Below, piece by piece: positions 54,409 to 63,224 of a stretch of 64,000 nt of DNA (position 1 is its first letter; the number at the start of each line of letters is the position of its first letter). A program made the translations under genes and the position numbers. The stretch covers positions 310,001 to 374,000 of the forward strand of contig NZ_CP053825.1 in assembly GCF_013372105.1 (NCBI RefSeq), in the 5' to 3' direction. The notes beneath the pieces were generated by a model, which was given only the letters and a program-made list of their open reading frames with translations, searched no databases and had not been told where the DNA came from. Origin of the DNA: Campylobacter armoricus (GTDB taxonomy: Bacteria; Campylobacterota; Campylobacteria; Campylobacterales; Campylobacteraceae).

Positions 54409-55132
54409 CTATAGTTAATGCAACCATAGTTAAAAAAAGCTTTTTAATGAAAGTTCCTTGAGTTTTTAAAACAAGTTTAGAGCCTACGAAAGCACCTAAA
54501 ATTTGACCTACACCCATTAAAAAACCAACCTTCCATAATACTTCATAAGAATATAAAAAAACTCCCAAGGCTACTATATTGCTGGTGAAATTTAAGATTT
54601 TGGTATTAATGCTTGCATTTTTCATACTAAAACCAAGAAATATTACACAAGCAAAGATCCAAAATGACCCAGTTCCTGGTCCTAAAAAGCCATCATAAAA
54701 GCCAAGCAACAAACCAAAAGTGATTTGAAAACTTGTAGTACTCATTTTGGCTTTATTATGGATATGACCCAAATCAGGTTTAAAAATAGTATATAAAAAG
54801 ATTAAAACAAGACAAATTAATACAATGATTTTAACAGCATTTTGATCTATGATTAAAACAGCATAAGTTCCAATAGCTGCACCAATGGCGGTAAATAAAA
54901 TTCCCAAAGCAATTTTTTCTATATGCATAGATTTTCTATAGGCTAAAACAGCTGTTAATGAACCAAAAGTACTTTGAAGTTTATTTGTAGCTAGTGCTAA
55001 ATGAGGAGGAATCCCGCAGGCAAATAAAGCAGGTATAGTAATAAGCCCACCACCACCTACTATAGCATCAACACATCCTGCAAAAGCTGCAACAAAAAAT
55101 AAAATCACATAATAAGTTAATTCAAGCTCCAT
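54380..55132 (-). CDS. TSUP-family (TauE/SafE) membrane permease
   Basis: A 250-aa membrane protein with about eight helices and the TSUP signature in the first helix: VAAFAGCVDAIVGGGGLITI, repeated loosely later as GFYDGFLGPGTGSFWIF. Such permeases move sulfite, sulfonates or other organic anions; the substrate is unknown. It overlaps the DUF2400 gene upstream by 16 bases and is the last gene of a leftward run. Confidence 0.85.
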   Translation of the reverse strand: MELELTYYVILFFVAAFAGCVDAIVGGGGLITIPALFACGIPPHLALATNKLQSTFGSLTAVLAYRKSMHIEKIALGILFTAIGAAIGTYAVLIIDQNAVKIIVLICLVLIFLYTIFKPDLGHIHNKAKMSTTSFQITFGLLLGFYDGFLGPGTGSFWIFACVIFLGFSMKNASINTKILNFTSNIVALGVFLYSYEVLWKVGFLMGVGQILGAFVGSKLVLKTQGTFIKKLFLTMVALTIAKVAYDYLA

Positions 55133-55866
55133 AAGCTTTCCTTGTTTTGTCCGATTCTATATAAAGCAAAATCATATTTTATAGGATCGTGTGGATCAAA
55201 TTTTTTAAGATTTTGCGTAAGTTCTAATACACTTTTGAAATCATAAATCTTACGCTCTAAAAGCTTAATTTTTAATGAAACTTTATGAGTATGTGTATCT
55301 AAAGGTATAAGCAAATCTTTTTTATCTATGTTTTTAAATAATCCAAGATCAAGTTCATCTTTTCTAACCATCCATCTTAAATACATATTATATCTTTTTA
55401 AAGGTCCTTTAGGGAATGTAAAATTTTTAGAAAAGAAAAACTCATAACCATAACTTCTATATGAATTGATTTTATAGATTTGTTCTATAAAATATTTTAT
55501 AGCGTGTGTGATATTTTGTTCTTTTTTATAGGCTGTGGTGAAAATATTTTCAATGCTATTTTGATTTTTTAAACGCTTTAGAGTAATAAAAATTTGAGCT
55601 ATATCTTGTGAATTTTGAAAACGATATTTTAAATTTTTACATTCTTTTATAATATATTCATCACTTTTTTCTAATAAAGTAAAATCAAGCTTTTTTAAAA
55701 AATTGACAATATTTTTGGCATTCCCATAAGCAAATAAAGCACAAAGTAAAGCTATAGTTTCATCTTTATATATGCTTGCAATTTGCAATGGATCAGGATG
55801 AGAAAAAAGCTCTTTTTGAGTATTTTTACTTAAAATAGCTTCGTCTAAAAGAGCTTTAATTTGCAT
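55117..55866 (-). CDS. DUF2400 (TIGR02757) family protein
   Basis: A 249-aa protein of the DUF2400 family: PLQIASIYKDETIALLCALF at the N-terminus, MYLRWMVRKDELDLGLF, then LIPLDTHTHKVSLKIKLL and FDPHDPIKYDFALYRIG. The family looks like a HhH-containing DNA-binding fold but has no proven activity. It starts in a TAATG-type overlap with the flgK stop, so it is translated from the flagellar message. Confidence 0.85.
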   Translation of the reverse strand: MQIKALLDEAILSKNTQKELFSHPDPLQIASIYKDETIALLCALFAYGNAKNIVNFLKKLDFTLLEKSDEYIIKECKNLKYRFQNSQDIAQIFITLKRLKNQNSIENIFTTAYKKEQNITHAIKYFIEQIYKINSYRSYGYEFFFSKNFTFPKGPLKRYNMYLRWMVRKDELDLGLFKNIDKKDLLIPLDTHTHKVSLKIKLLERKIYDFKSVLELTQNLKKFDPHDPIKYDFALYRIGQNKESLWSLN

Positions 55867-57695
55867 TAAGATTTTAAACCAAGAAGAGTATCTAGCATTT
55901 GATCAACGGTGGTTACTATTTTAGCTGCAGCACCATAGCTTGCTTGATATTGTATAAGCGAAGCTAACTCTTCATTGGTATTTACACCACTTTTTGATTG
56001 ATATTCTGCATAGACTGTGTTATAAACTGTCATATTGGTTGAATGTGCAAAACCATTGCTTTCAGCATTTGATGCAATTTGTCCTGTAAATTTTCTATAA
56101 TATCCATCTAAAGTTAAAGTATCTACCGTGCCATCTTTATTATAAAAATTTACTTTTTGAGTTTGAAGTTGTAGCATAGCATTGGCTACATCATTGTTTC
56201 CATCAACTCCATTAGAGCTTGCTTTTAGGCTATTTGGATCATTTCTAATGCTTGAATTTACATTGATACTACTAGCATCTTGTCCATTAAAAAATGAAGA
56301 TACATTTAAAGCACCTGGAAAATTTGTGCCATTATCTTTAAAAGCTATCTTGTAACCTTTTTTTAAGCCATTGATTTGGAAATTTCCAATATCACTTTGT
56401 CCATCATAATGATAAAATGCCTTAAAATAGTCATTTAAATCATCTCCTTCTTTACCATTTTTATTATCATCAATATTTGCATTAATTTGCTTGATAATAT
56501 CTTCTATGGTAGTATTAACATCTATTTTTATAGTTCTTGTGGCAACTGGCTCACCTTTTTCATTATAAACCGTGAGATCAAAACTTCCTGCTTGAATATT
56601 TTTATCATAACCCATTAAAGAATTATTAGGTTTTAAGCTTTTTAAGTCATCTGAATTAACTCTATCTGTAGCTGCTTGAGCATAGACATTGTTGGTTTGA
56701 GTAATGAGTGTTTTAGTAAAAGTATTTAACATATCTTTATAATCTTGTATGATTCCATCACTATAGGTATCGTGATTTCCATCATAATTTCTTCCTCTAA
56801 GATCAAGTTGTGCTCCAAGTTGTCCCCCGGTAATTTTACTTGTTAAATCATAGCGATTTTCATCATTTACTTCATAATAAATTTGGAAAAAACCATTGGG
56901 ATTATTATCATCTAATTTTAAAGGATGAAAACTAGATCCATTTACTATACTAAATCCTTGAATGCTTAAATCATAATATCTTCCAGAATCTGTCATAGTT
57001 GATTCTAAAGTGCTATCTTGTGTGCTTTTACCTTTCCAAGCTACTGCATCAACTAATTTTGAAAGTCTAAGCTCAAGCTCATCTCGTCTATCTCTTAATT
57101 GATTTGCGTTATCAGTTGGTAAAACTTCTTCGTTTTCAAGTTGTTTATTAATATTCGCAATTTCTTGACCAATATTATTAATCTCATCTACAGTTTGTCT
57201 AATTTCTTCATTGATAGTCTGTTGCATTTTATCTAGATCTTGTAAAGTTTTTTGTATATTTTTTGTAAGAGTATTTGCGCTTTCAACAAGATCTATTTTG
57301 CTTGCACCATCACTTGGATTAGAAGCAAAATTATTCCAAGCATCGTAATAATTTTTATAATCTTGTAAAATACCAGTTCCTTGCATATCAGGAAATCTTT
57401 GACTTGCTTCTTGTAAAATTTTTCCCAAGTAATCTGTGTATTGTTGTTGGGTTGTAGCATTTTTTAATTTGTAGTAAGAATGCTCATCATGCAATCTTTT
57501 AATAGTGTCTATTTGAGTTCCTGTGCCTAAATGCAAGCCACCTCTATCAATAGACATTCCAGTGCCTTGTACTGCTCTTTGTCTAGTATAAAATACTGCA
57601 TTTGCGTTAGAGATATTATTACCAGTTGTGTTGATTTGGAGTTCAGCAGCTTTAATTCCACTAACTCCTGTATATAAGCTATCAAAAATTCCCAT
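55866..57695 (-). CDS. flgK: Flagellar hook-associated protein 1
   Basis: FlgK joins hook and filament. The 609-aa protein has the conserved start FDSLYTGVSGIKAAELQINTTGNNISNANAVFYTRQ (here cited in parts: GVSGIKAAELQINT and NNISNANAVFY), a long coiled segment (about 150-215), variable middle domains and the conserved end NEELASLIQYQASYGAAAKI and QMLDTLLGLK. It follows flgN by 10 bases. Confidence 0.95.
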   Translation of the reverse strand: MGIFDSLYTGVSGIKAAELQINTTGNNISNANAVFYTRQRAVQGTGMSIDRGGLHLGTGTQIDTIKRLHDEHSYYKLKNATTQQQYTDYLGKILQEASQRFPDMQGTGILQDYKNYYDAWNNFASNPSDGASKIDLVESANTLTKNIQKTLQDLDKMQQTINEEIRQTVDEINNIGQEIANINKQLENEEVLPTDNANQLRDRRDELELRLSKLVDAVAWKGKSTQDSTLESTMTDSGRYYDLSIQGFSIVNGSSFHPLKLDDNNPNGFFQIYYEVNDENRYDLTSKITGGQLGAQLDLRGRNYDGNHDTYSDGIIQDYKDMLNTFTKTLITQTNNVYAQAATDRVNSDDLKSLKPNNSLMGYDKNIQAGSFDLTVYNEKGEPVATRTIKIDVNTTIEDIIKQINANIDDNKNGKEGDDLNDYFKAFYHYDGQSDIGNFQINGLKKGYKIAFKDNGTNFPGALNVSSFFNGQDASSINVNSSIRNDPNSLKASSNGVDGNNDVANAMLQLQTQKVNFYNKDGTVDTLTLDGYYRKFTGQIASNAESNGFAHSTNMTVYNTVYAEYQSKSGVNTNEELASLIQYQASYGAAAKIVTTVDQMLDTLLGLKS

Positions 57696-57705
57696 AATTT
57701 AGCCT

Positions 57706-58140
57706 TTAAACATTAATCTTAAATAATGAATCTGGAATGGTTTTTTTATCTCCATAAGCATTATTTGTTCCATTTTGTTCAAACATAGTGTTTAAAAGAT
57801 TGTCGTAAAAATCTTTAATTATAAGGACCAATTTGGCATATTCTTTGTTTTTTTGATGTAGGGTATTTAAATTTTGTTTTAAAAGAGCTAATTTTTCTTT
57901 ATCTTCATCATCTAACAGCTCATCTAAACCTTTATTATTTCCTTGATTACTAAGATCTATCAAAGCTTTATCTAGGTTTTTTTTAGCAACTTGAAAATCA
58001 CTTACTAATTTAGTTTTATTTTCTACACTTTTATTTACATGTTGGTGATTGGCAGCTTGAATTTGTGTTATATCTTCTATAGTAAGATTGATGAGTTTTT
58101 CTAATATAGAATTTGTTTCATCTAAATATTGCTTAATCAT
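57706..58140 (-). CDS. flgN: FlgN-like export chaperone
   Basis: A 144-aa helical protein with a heptad-rich pattern (DETNSILEKLINLTIEDITQ, LVSDFQVAKKNLDKALIDL) and no membrane segment. Its place between flgM and flgK, with 10 bases to flgK, fits the chaperone of hook-associated proteins FlgK and FlgL. Sequence similarity in this family is weak, so context carries the call. Confidence 0.75.
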   Translation of the reverse strand: MIKQYLDETNSILEKLINLTIEDITQIQAANHQHVNKSVENKTKLVSDFQVAKKNLDKALIDLSNQGNNKGLDELLDDEDKEKLALLKQNLNTLHQKNKEYAKLVLIIKDFYDNLLNTMFEQNGTNNAYGDKKTIPDSLFKINV

Positions 58141-58181
58141 TTTTTATCCTTTCTTAGGCTAAACCCAAAAAAGGATAAAAA

Positions 58182-58388
58182 TTATAATAAAGAATCCGCT
58201 ATTGCTTTTGAAGTGGCTTGTAAATCTATTTTATACTCACCATTTTTTATTTGAGAAGCAATCAAAGATACTTTACTTTCTTCTACTTTTTGGGTTTCTT
58301 TTGCCTTGTTGTTTTCTTTATTTTCTGTTTTATTTAAATCATTGGTAGCAACTTGAGCTACATAACTTTGATGTATAGGGTTTATCAT
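58182..58388 (-). CDS. flgM: Anti-sigma-28 factor FlgM
   Basis: FlgM holds FliA (sigma-28) until it is exported. The 68-aa protein is typical: a disordered Asn/Lys/Glu-rich first half, then VSLIASQIKNGEYKIDL and ATSKAIADSLL, the FliA-binding helices. A sigma-28 promoter lies 38 bases upstream and GGAGG precedes the ATG. Confidence 0.92.
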   Translation of the reverse strand: MINPIHQSYVAQVATNDLNKTENKENNKAKETQKVEESKVSLIASQIKNGEYKIDLQATSKAIADSLL

Positions 58389-58425
58389 TTTAAGCCTCCA
58401 GTTCTATTGAAAAACTCTAAGAACT

Positions 58426-58451
58426 ATATCGGCATTTAAAAAAATAACTTA
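58426..58451 (-). promoter_or_regulatory. Sigma-28 (FliA) promoter of flgM
   Basis: On the minus strand TAAG (58451-58448), 14 bases, then GCCGATAT (58433-58426), a near match to the FliA consensus. The -35 part overlaps the end of the flgJ-like gene. FlgM thus is under the factor it inhibits. Confidence 0.85.
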
Positions 58452-58814
58452 ACCCCTTTCTTTTAAATAATCAAATAATAATTTTGAAAAACCTAATCCC
58501 CCGCTTAATGCTTTACTCATAGTATCATTATACATAGATGAATAAATTTCATCACTTGCATCTTTTCCAAATAAAGAATTTTCTTGTTTTAAGGAAATAT
58601 CTAAAACGCTTTTAATTAAAAAAGCTTCAAAAGCGTCTGTTTGTTCTTTTAAAGCTTTGTCTTGATCGCTTAATGCTTGTATATGAGTTAAGTCGTTTTT
58701 AAAAGCACTATCTGCATAATTTTTAGCAGCCTTATAGCTATTGTTATGCTTGGTAATGTTTTCATAAAGCTCGCTACTATAATTTTTACTAGCTAAATAA
58801 TTATCTACTCTCAT
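58449..58814 (-). CDS. flgJ: FlgJ-like rod-binding protein without a muramidase domain
   Basis: A 121-aa protein that matches the N-terminal rod-binding domain of FlgJ: KEQTDAFEAFLIKSVLDISLKQ and SLFGKDASDEIYSSMYNDTMSKALS, with GGLGFSKLLFDYL at the end. The C-terminal peptidoglycan hydrolase domain of enterobacterial FlgJ is absent, as usual in Campylobacterota. It overlaps flgI by one base. Confidence 0.85.
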   Translation of the reverse strand: MRVDNYLASKNYSSELYENITKHNNSYKAAKNYADSAFKNDLTHIQALSDQDKALKEQTDAFEAFLIKSVLDISLKQENSLFGKDASDEIYSSMYNDTMSKALSGGLGFSKLLFDYLKERG

Positions 58815-59860
58815 TATATCACCTCTAATTCAGCACTAATTGCACCAGCTCTTTTTAGATTTTGCATGATAGCTATAATATCATTTGGAGCCGCTCCAAG
58901 TTTATTTAGCATTCTTGCTATATTTGCTACTGTTGTTTTGGTGTTTGTGATTTTTAAAGTATTTGAAACAGGATCTAAAATTCCACCATCTTTCATATCT
59001 ATTTCATTTTGTGCTAATGCTGTATTGTTATTTGGATCGATTTTTATAGTAATATCTTTATGGGTGATTAATATAGGTTCTACTTCTATATTTACCCCAG
59101 CTACGATAGTGCCAGTTCTCTCATCAATTATAACTTTGCTTTCAGGAGTATAAGCTATATCTTGTTCTAAAACCCTAGCCATAAATTCAACATGAGAAAA
59201 TTCTTCAGGTTTAACGAGTTTGATAGTTCTAGAATCTAAAGCTTTTGCTATATCTGTATCAAAAACAGCATTTAAAACTCTTTCTATATTATTTGCTGTT
59301 TTAAAATCAGCTTCTTTTAAACTTAGTATTAAATCATCATTTTGACTAAAATTTTGTGGAATTTCTCTTTCGACAACTGCACCATTGATAACATTAGCTG
59401 AAGTTGAGTGTGTTCCTGCAGCACCTGGTCTTGGGCTAAGCCCACCAATAGCTAATGAACCTTGAGCTACTGCATAAATTTCACCATCTACACCTTTTAA
59501 AGCAGTCATAAGTAAGGTTCCGCCTTGTAAAGATTTAGCATCGCCTAGTGAAGCCACGCTAACATCAAGCTTATCCCCACTTCTTGCAAAAGCAGGAAGT
59601 TTTGCTGTTACCATTACAGCTGCTGTATTTTTTGATTTGATATCTCCTGGACTAACTTTTACATTCATACCTTGAAGCATATTTGAGATTGATTGTAGGG
59701 TAAATTCACTACTTGTTCCATCACCACTTCCGTTTAAACCAACAACCAAGCCATATCCTATAAGTTGGTTATCTCTAACTCCTACTACATTGGTTAATTC
59801 TTTGATAGTAGCTGCATATAAACTAATGCTAAAAGCTATGAAAAATAATAATATTCTCAT
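58814..59860 (-). CDS. flgI: Flagellar P-ring protein
   Basis: FlgI forms the periplasmic P ring. The 348-aa protein has a signal peptide (MRILLFFIAFSISLYA), then IKELTNVVGVRDNQLIGYGLVVGL, KNTAAVMVTAKLPAFARSGD and the C-terminal LNKLGAAPNDIIAIMQNLK, all conserved in the family. A sigma-54 promoter lies just upstream. Confidence 0.96.
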   Translation of the reverse strand: MRILLFFIAFSISLYAATIKELTNVVGVRDNQLIGYGLVVGLNGSGDGTSSEFTLQSISNMLQGMNVKVSPGDIKSKNTAAVMVTAKLPAFARSGDKLDVSVASLGDAKSLQGGTLLMTALKGVDGEIYAVAQGSLAIGGLSPRPGAAGTHSTSANVINGAVVEREIPQNFSQNDDLILSLKEADFKTANNIERVLNAVFDTDIAKALDSRTIKLVKPEEFSHVEFMARVLEQDIAYTPESKVIIDERTGTIVAGVNIEVEPILITHKDITIKIDPNNNTALAQNEIDMKDGGILDPVSNTLKITNTKTTVANIARMLNKLGAAPNDIIAIMQNLKRAGAISAELEVI

Positions 59861-59898
59861 TGATTCTTCCTTTAATCTGTTGCTTTTACATTAGATTA

Positions 59899-59916
59899 AA
59901 GCAAAAAAAGTTCCAA
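59899..59916 (-). promoter_or_regulatory. Sigma-54 promoter of flgI
   Basis: Minus strand TTGGAACTTTTTTTGCTT, with GG and GC exactly ten bases apart, the -24/-12 pattern. It begins three bases after the rsmD stop and lies 39-56 bases before the flgI ATG, so flgI-flgJ are class 2 flagellar genes under RpoN/FlgR control. Confidence 0.9.
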
Positions 59917-59918
59917 AT

Positions 59919-60581
59919 TTATATTAAAGTGTAAAAGCTTAGAGTGGTTGAACCAAATTTTTTTTCTTTGGTTTTTTTGTAATTTTGTATTTTATCCGGA
60001 GTTTTAAAAGTGCTGTGGTGTTCTATGATGATGATTTTTACATTAGAATTTTTTATATTTTCTATCAATTTTAAAGTTTTTTTATAAATATCAAAAAAAC
60101 CTTCTCTAATATCAAAGGGCGGATCAAGGTATAAGATGATATCTTCTTTAGAATTTTGAATGATTTGTGGTGTTTTTTTAAAGGTATCATCATTAAAACA
60201 AATAGTATCTTGATCAATGCTAGAGGCATTTTTTGAAGCTATTTCATAAGCTTTTTTGTCTTTTTCTATAGCATAGCTTTTTAAACAACCATTACTTCTT
60301 GCCTCTAGTGCCATTAAAGCACTTCCTCCAAAGACTTCTATGAAAACCTTATCTTGCAAAGAAAAACGCAAAACATTAAAAACACATGATTTTACTATAC
60401 TTTTGGTGCTTCTTGTGGTATCTAGATTAGGAAGTAAAATTTTTTTACCCTTATAGATTCCACTTTCTATGGTGGTGTAAATTTTTTGATTTTGCTTTTT
60501 TGAATTTACTTGCTTGCTTTCTTTTTCTTTATATTTTTTTAAAAACTCTTTAACACTTTGGTATTCTTGTGTTTTATGCAT
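59919..60581 (-). CDS. rsmD: 16S rRNA (guanine-966-N2)-methyltransferase RsmD-like
   Basis: A 220-aa SAM-dependent methylase. RsmD marks are IYKGKKILLPNLDTTRSTKS (compare G-R-x-L-x-x-P...R-P-T), FIEVFGGSALMALEARSNG as motif I and LYLDPPFDIREGFFDIY as the catalytic motif IV. An extra Lys-rich N-terminus of about 35 residues precedes it. It overlaps the next upstream gene by eight bases. Confidence 0.88.
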   Translation of the reverse strand: MHKTQEYQSVKEFLKKYKEKESKQVNSKKQNQKIYTTIESGIYKGKKILLPNLDTTRSTKSIVKSCVFNVLRFSLQDKVFIEVFGGSALMALEARSNGCLKSYAIEKDKKAYEIASKNASSIDQDTICFNDDTFKKTPQIIQNSKEDIILYLDPPFDIREGFFDIYKKTLKLIENIKNSNVKIIIIEHHSTFKTPDKIQNYKKTKEKKFGSTTLSFYTLI

Positions 60582-60969
60582 TATGATTTTCTTCTTTGAT
60601 AAGGTTTTTTAGCTCTGTTTTATAAAAATCAAATATTGCATCGATTTTTTCATGACTTTCTTGACGCAATTTTTCTAAAATAGCTTCACATTTTTGATTC
60701 ATGATTTTTTTTTCTCGCATAGCAATTTTATAAGCAATGTTTTGCAAACTTGTATTGAAATCATTTAAAGCACAAAGCAATTCTTCTGTATTAAAAGGTA
60801 ATGTTAGAAAATTTGATTTTTTATTAATAATAAATTGTGGTTTTTGTGTGTTAATTTTTTCATCACTAATGATAAAATCACAATCTTTTTTCATCACTAA
60901 AAATTCTTTTAAAATTGTCTCTAAAGTTTTTTCTAAAATTAAATCTTTACATTCAATGGCAATTTTCAT
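60574..60969 (-). CDS. Hypothetical protein
   Basis: A 131-aa protein that I do not recognise. The first 75 residues read like an alternating beta-alpha fold (MKIAIECKDLILEKTLETIL, FIISDEKI), and the rest is a charged helix (KIMNQKCEAILEKLRQESHE) that could form a coiled coil. No signal peptide or membrane segment. It overlaps both neighbours by 8 and 17 bases, and C. jejuni has a gene of this kind in the same place, so it is a real, lineage-specific gene. Confidence 0.65.
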   Translation of the reverse strand: MKIAIECKDLILEKTLETILKEFLVMKKDCDFIISDEKINTQKPQFIINKKSNFLTLPFNTEELLCALNDFNTSLQNIAYKIAMREKKIMNQKCEAILEKLRQESHEKIDAIFDFYKTELKNLIKEENHNA

Positions 60970-61657
60970 TTATTAAACTCACTTTTAATTTATGTTTTTT
61001 TAAAGTATATGGTACTATACCCAAGGATAAATTTGCAAGCTCTGCAAAACTTAAAATATAAAAATCTTCAAAATTTCTATTTGAAATAGTTTGTAATTCT
61101 TTTGAACACTTGTCAAACATATAAAAAGAATAAAAATCTTCCACAACTAAAAAATCACATCCATTATCATAAGCATCTAGGATAATTGCAGTTGCACTTT
61201 TATAAGCTAATTCTATATTTAAATTCAAAAAACTATATCCACAACTTTTATGTTTTCTCTCATAATCTATTACATTAGCTTTGAGAATTTTGGCTAATTC
61301 TAGTGAGCAATTAGCATTTGAGAATCCTTGATATATGCCTATATTAAATTGTTCAAAAAAATATTTAATATGCTCTATTTTTAAGTATTGTAAAAAAATA
61401 TCTGGTGCGTATTTAATTTCTTTAATTTTATTCATAAGCTCATAAGAACTATATTCACATGCTAAAATATTATCTTCATCCATCATTCTTGAGTATTCTT
61501 CTAAAATATCACTAGGATCATAATCAATAATAAAATAATTTTTTCCTAAAGGTTTTTCGCATAGTGTGGTTTGAATATCAACTTTTTGCAAAGCATCTTT
61601 GATAATATCAAAATAACAAAATAAATCATTATTGCTATTGGTGTAAAGCTTATACAT
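60953..61657 (-). CDS. HdrB C-terminal-like protein
   Basis: A 234-aa protein resembling the C-terminal (CCG-domain) half of heterodisulfide reductase subunit B. Conserved stretches are GIYQGFSNANCSLELAKILK and YERKHKSCGYSFLNLNIELA, then AIILDAYDNGCDFLVVED. The usual paired CCG motifs that bind noncubane clusters are mostly lost; single Cys residues remain. It follows the DUF5644-like gene by nine bases and probably works with it. Role unknown. Confidence 0.6.
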   Translation of the reverse strand: MYKLYTNSNNDLFCYFDIIKDALQKVDIQTTLCEKPLGKNYFIIDYDPSDILEEYSRMMDEDNILACEYSSYELMNKIKEIKYAPDIFLQYLKIEHIKYFFEQFNIGIYQGFSNANCSLELAKILKANVIDYERKHKSCGYSFLNLNIELAYKSATAIILDAYDNGCDFLVVEDFYSFYMFDKCSKELQTISNRNFEDFYILSFAELANLSLGIVPYTLKKHKLKVSLINENCH

Positions 61658-61666
61658 TTTAAATCC

Positions 61667-62305
61667 TTAGAAAATTCTTTTAGCTAAACCTGATTTTACA
61701 AGCATAACTTTTAGTTCTTTAATATAAGATTCATAATCAAGTGCATTAGAGGTAATAAAATTTGTAAATTTAGTATGATAGTAAATTCCTCTATCTTCAT
61801 CAGCTACTAATTTTAAAAATTGTGGAGTTTTTTCTGGATACTTTAATAACATTTTATAAGCAAATATAAAAAAACTATCACCAAGATATTCAGGTAAAAA
61901 TTCCCTAACCTCACTCATATAATATAAAAAATCATATTGCTTATAAAGTTCTACATCGTGAATATCAATAAGGCCTTTGAAAAGATCTAATTTTTCCAAA
62001 AAATCGCTTTTATCCATAATAAGATCTTTTGTAGCTCTTTTTGTATCAAGTGGTTCTATGGTGAGCTCGTTTCCAAACTGCTCTATAATGTTGTTTAAAA
62101 TTCTTCTTTGTCGAATAGCTAATTGATTGATTTTAATACAAGCTTCTGGATTTTCTTCAAAGTCAAAATATATATCATCTTTTTTGATTTGAACTAAAAC
62201 ATCATAAATGCGTTTAAAATTATTGCTTTCATAAACATAAGGTTTATAATAAGCTAAATAATCACTATTTTTATCAAAACGGAAAATTTTTAAAGTTATT
62301 TTCAT
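61667..62305 (-). CDS. DUF5644-like protein with an SdhB/ferredoxin-like start
   Basis: A 212-aa protein. The N-terminal 80 residues (MKITLKIFRFDKNSDYLAYY, YDVLVQIKKDDIYFDF, ACIKINQLAI) copy the 2Fe-2S ferredoxin fold of succinate dehydrogenase B, but the cluster cysteines are missing (only one Cys, in EACIKIN). The helical second half reads IHDVELYKQYDFLYYMSEVR. With the HdrB-like gene it looks like a pair derived from an SdhB/SdhE-type reductase that lost its clusters. The family name is recalled with moderate certainty. Confidence 0.6.
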   Translation of the reverse strand: MKITLKIFRFDKNSDYLAYYKPYVYESNNFKRIYDVLVQIKKDDIYFDFEENPEACIKINQLAIRQRRILNNIIEQFGNELTIEPLDTKRATKDLIMDKSDFLEKLDLFKGLIDIHDVELYKQYDFLYYMSEVREFLPEYLGDSFFIFAYKMLLKYPEKTPQFLKLVADEDRGIYYHTKFTNFITSNALDYESYIKELKVMLVKSGLAKRIF

Positions 62306-62388
62306 TTTTTAATCCTTAGGTATTATTTGATTATATACATTTTAAACTTATAAAAATTTAATTCTTATATAAAATTAAAAGCTTTTTG

Positions 62389-62396
62389 TATAAAAT
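62389..62396 (+). promoter_or_regulatory. -10 box of thiL, suggesting a leaderless message
   Basis: TATAAAAT ends six bases before the thiL ATG and no ribosome site precedes the ATG, so transcription would begin at or next to the start codon. Confidence 0.5.
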
Positions 62397-62402
62397 ATTC
62401 AC

Positions 62403-63224
62403 ATGGATAAAGAAAAATTTATTATAAGTGCTTTTGCTAATCATATTAATGGTGATGATGGCGCTATAGTGGATGGGTATTGTTATTCTAAAGATTTATT
62501 TTGCGAAGATGTGCATTTTAAACATCCATGGATGAGTTTGGAGCAAATTGGAGCAAAGGCTATGCTTGTAAATATTTCAGATGCTATAGCTATGAATGCT
62601 ACGCCAAAATATGCACTTTTAGGGCTTTCTTTGCCAAAATATTTAGATATAAAAGAAATTGAAAATTTACAAAAAGGATTGTTGGATACTGCAAAAAGAT
62701 TTGGTATTTTAATTATAGGCGGTGATACAATCGCAGATGAAAAAATAAATATTAGCATAACTATTATTTCTAAAGTTAATCATAAAGCAGTTTTTAGGAA
62801 AGGTTTAAAAAAAGGAGATTTATTTGCTTTTAGCGGAAAATTGGGTGATAGTTTAAAGGGCTTAAATATTTTACTACGGGGTGGAAAATTACACTCTAAT
62901 CATCGTTTTATAAAGCCTAATTTAAGACAAAATTTTTTTTATGATATAGCGAAAAAAGTTAGAGTGAGTATGGATATTTCAGATGGTTTAAATAAAGATT
63001 TATCAAGAATATTGTCTTTAAATTATCTTAATGTGAAATTTCTCAAAAAATTAGATAAATTTAGCCTAAATAGCGGGGAAGAATATGAAATTTTATTTGC
63101 TTTTGATAAAAAACACAAGGCATTTATACAAAATATGGCAAAAAAACATAGAGTTAAATTAAATATTTTTGCAAAAACAATAACGGGAAGGTATAAATTT
63201 TATGGAAGAGAACATCATTTTTAA
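62403..63224 (+). CDS. thiL: Thiamine-monophosphate kinase
   Basis: ThiL phosphorylates thiamine monophosphate to the cofactor TPP. The 273-aa protein is of the PurM/ThiL fold: [20 protein letters not shown] with metal-binding Asp residues, [46 protein letters not shown] and [13 protein letters not shown]. It is about 50 residues shorter than E. coli ThiL, as usual in Campylobacter. Its end overlaps truD by 23 bases. Confidence 0.92.
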   Translation: MDKEKFIISAFANHINGDDGAIVDGYCYSKDLFCEDVHFKHPWMSLEQIGAKAMLVNISDAIAMNATPKYALLGLSLPKYLDIKEIENLQKGLLDTAKRFGILIIGGDTIADEKINISITIISKVNHKAVFRKGLKKGDLFAFSGKLGDSLKGLNILLRGGKLHSNHRFIKPNLRQNFFYDIAKKVRVSMDISDGLNKDLSRILSLNYLNVKFLKKLDKFSLNSGEEYEILFAFDKKHKAFIQNMAKKHRVKLNIFAKTITGRYKFYGREHHF

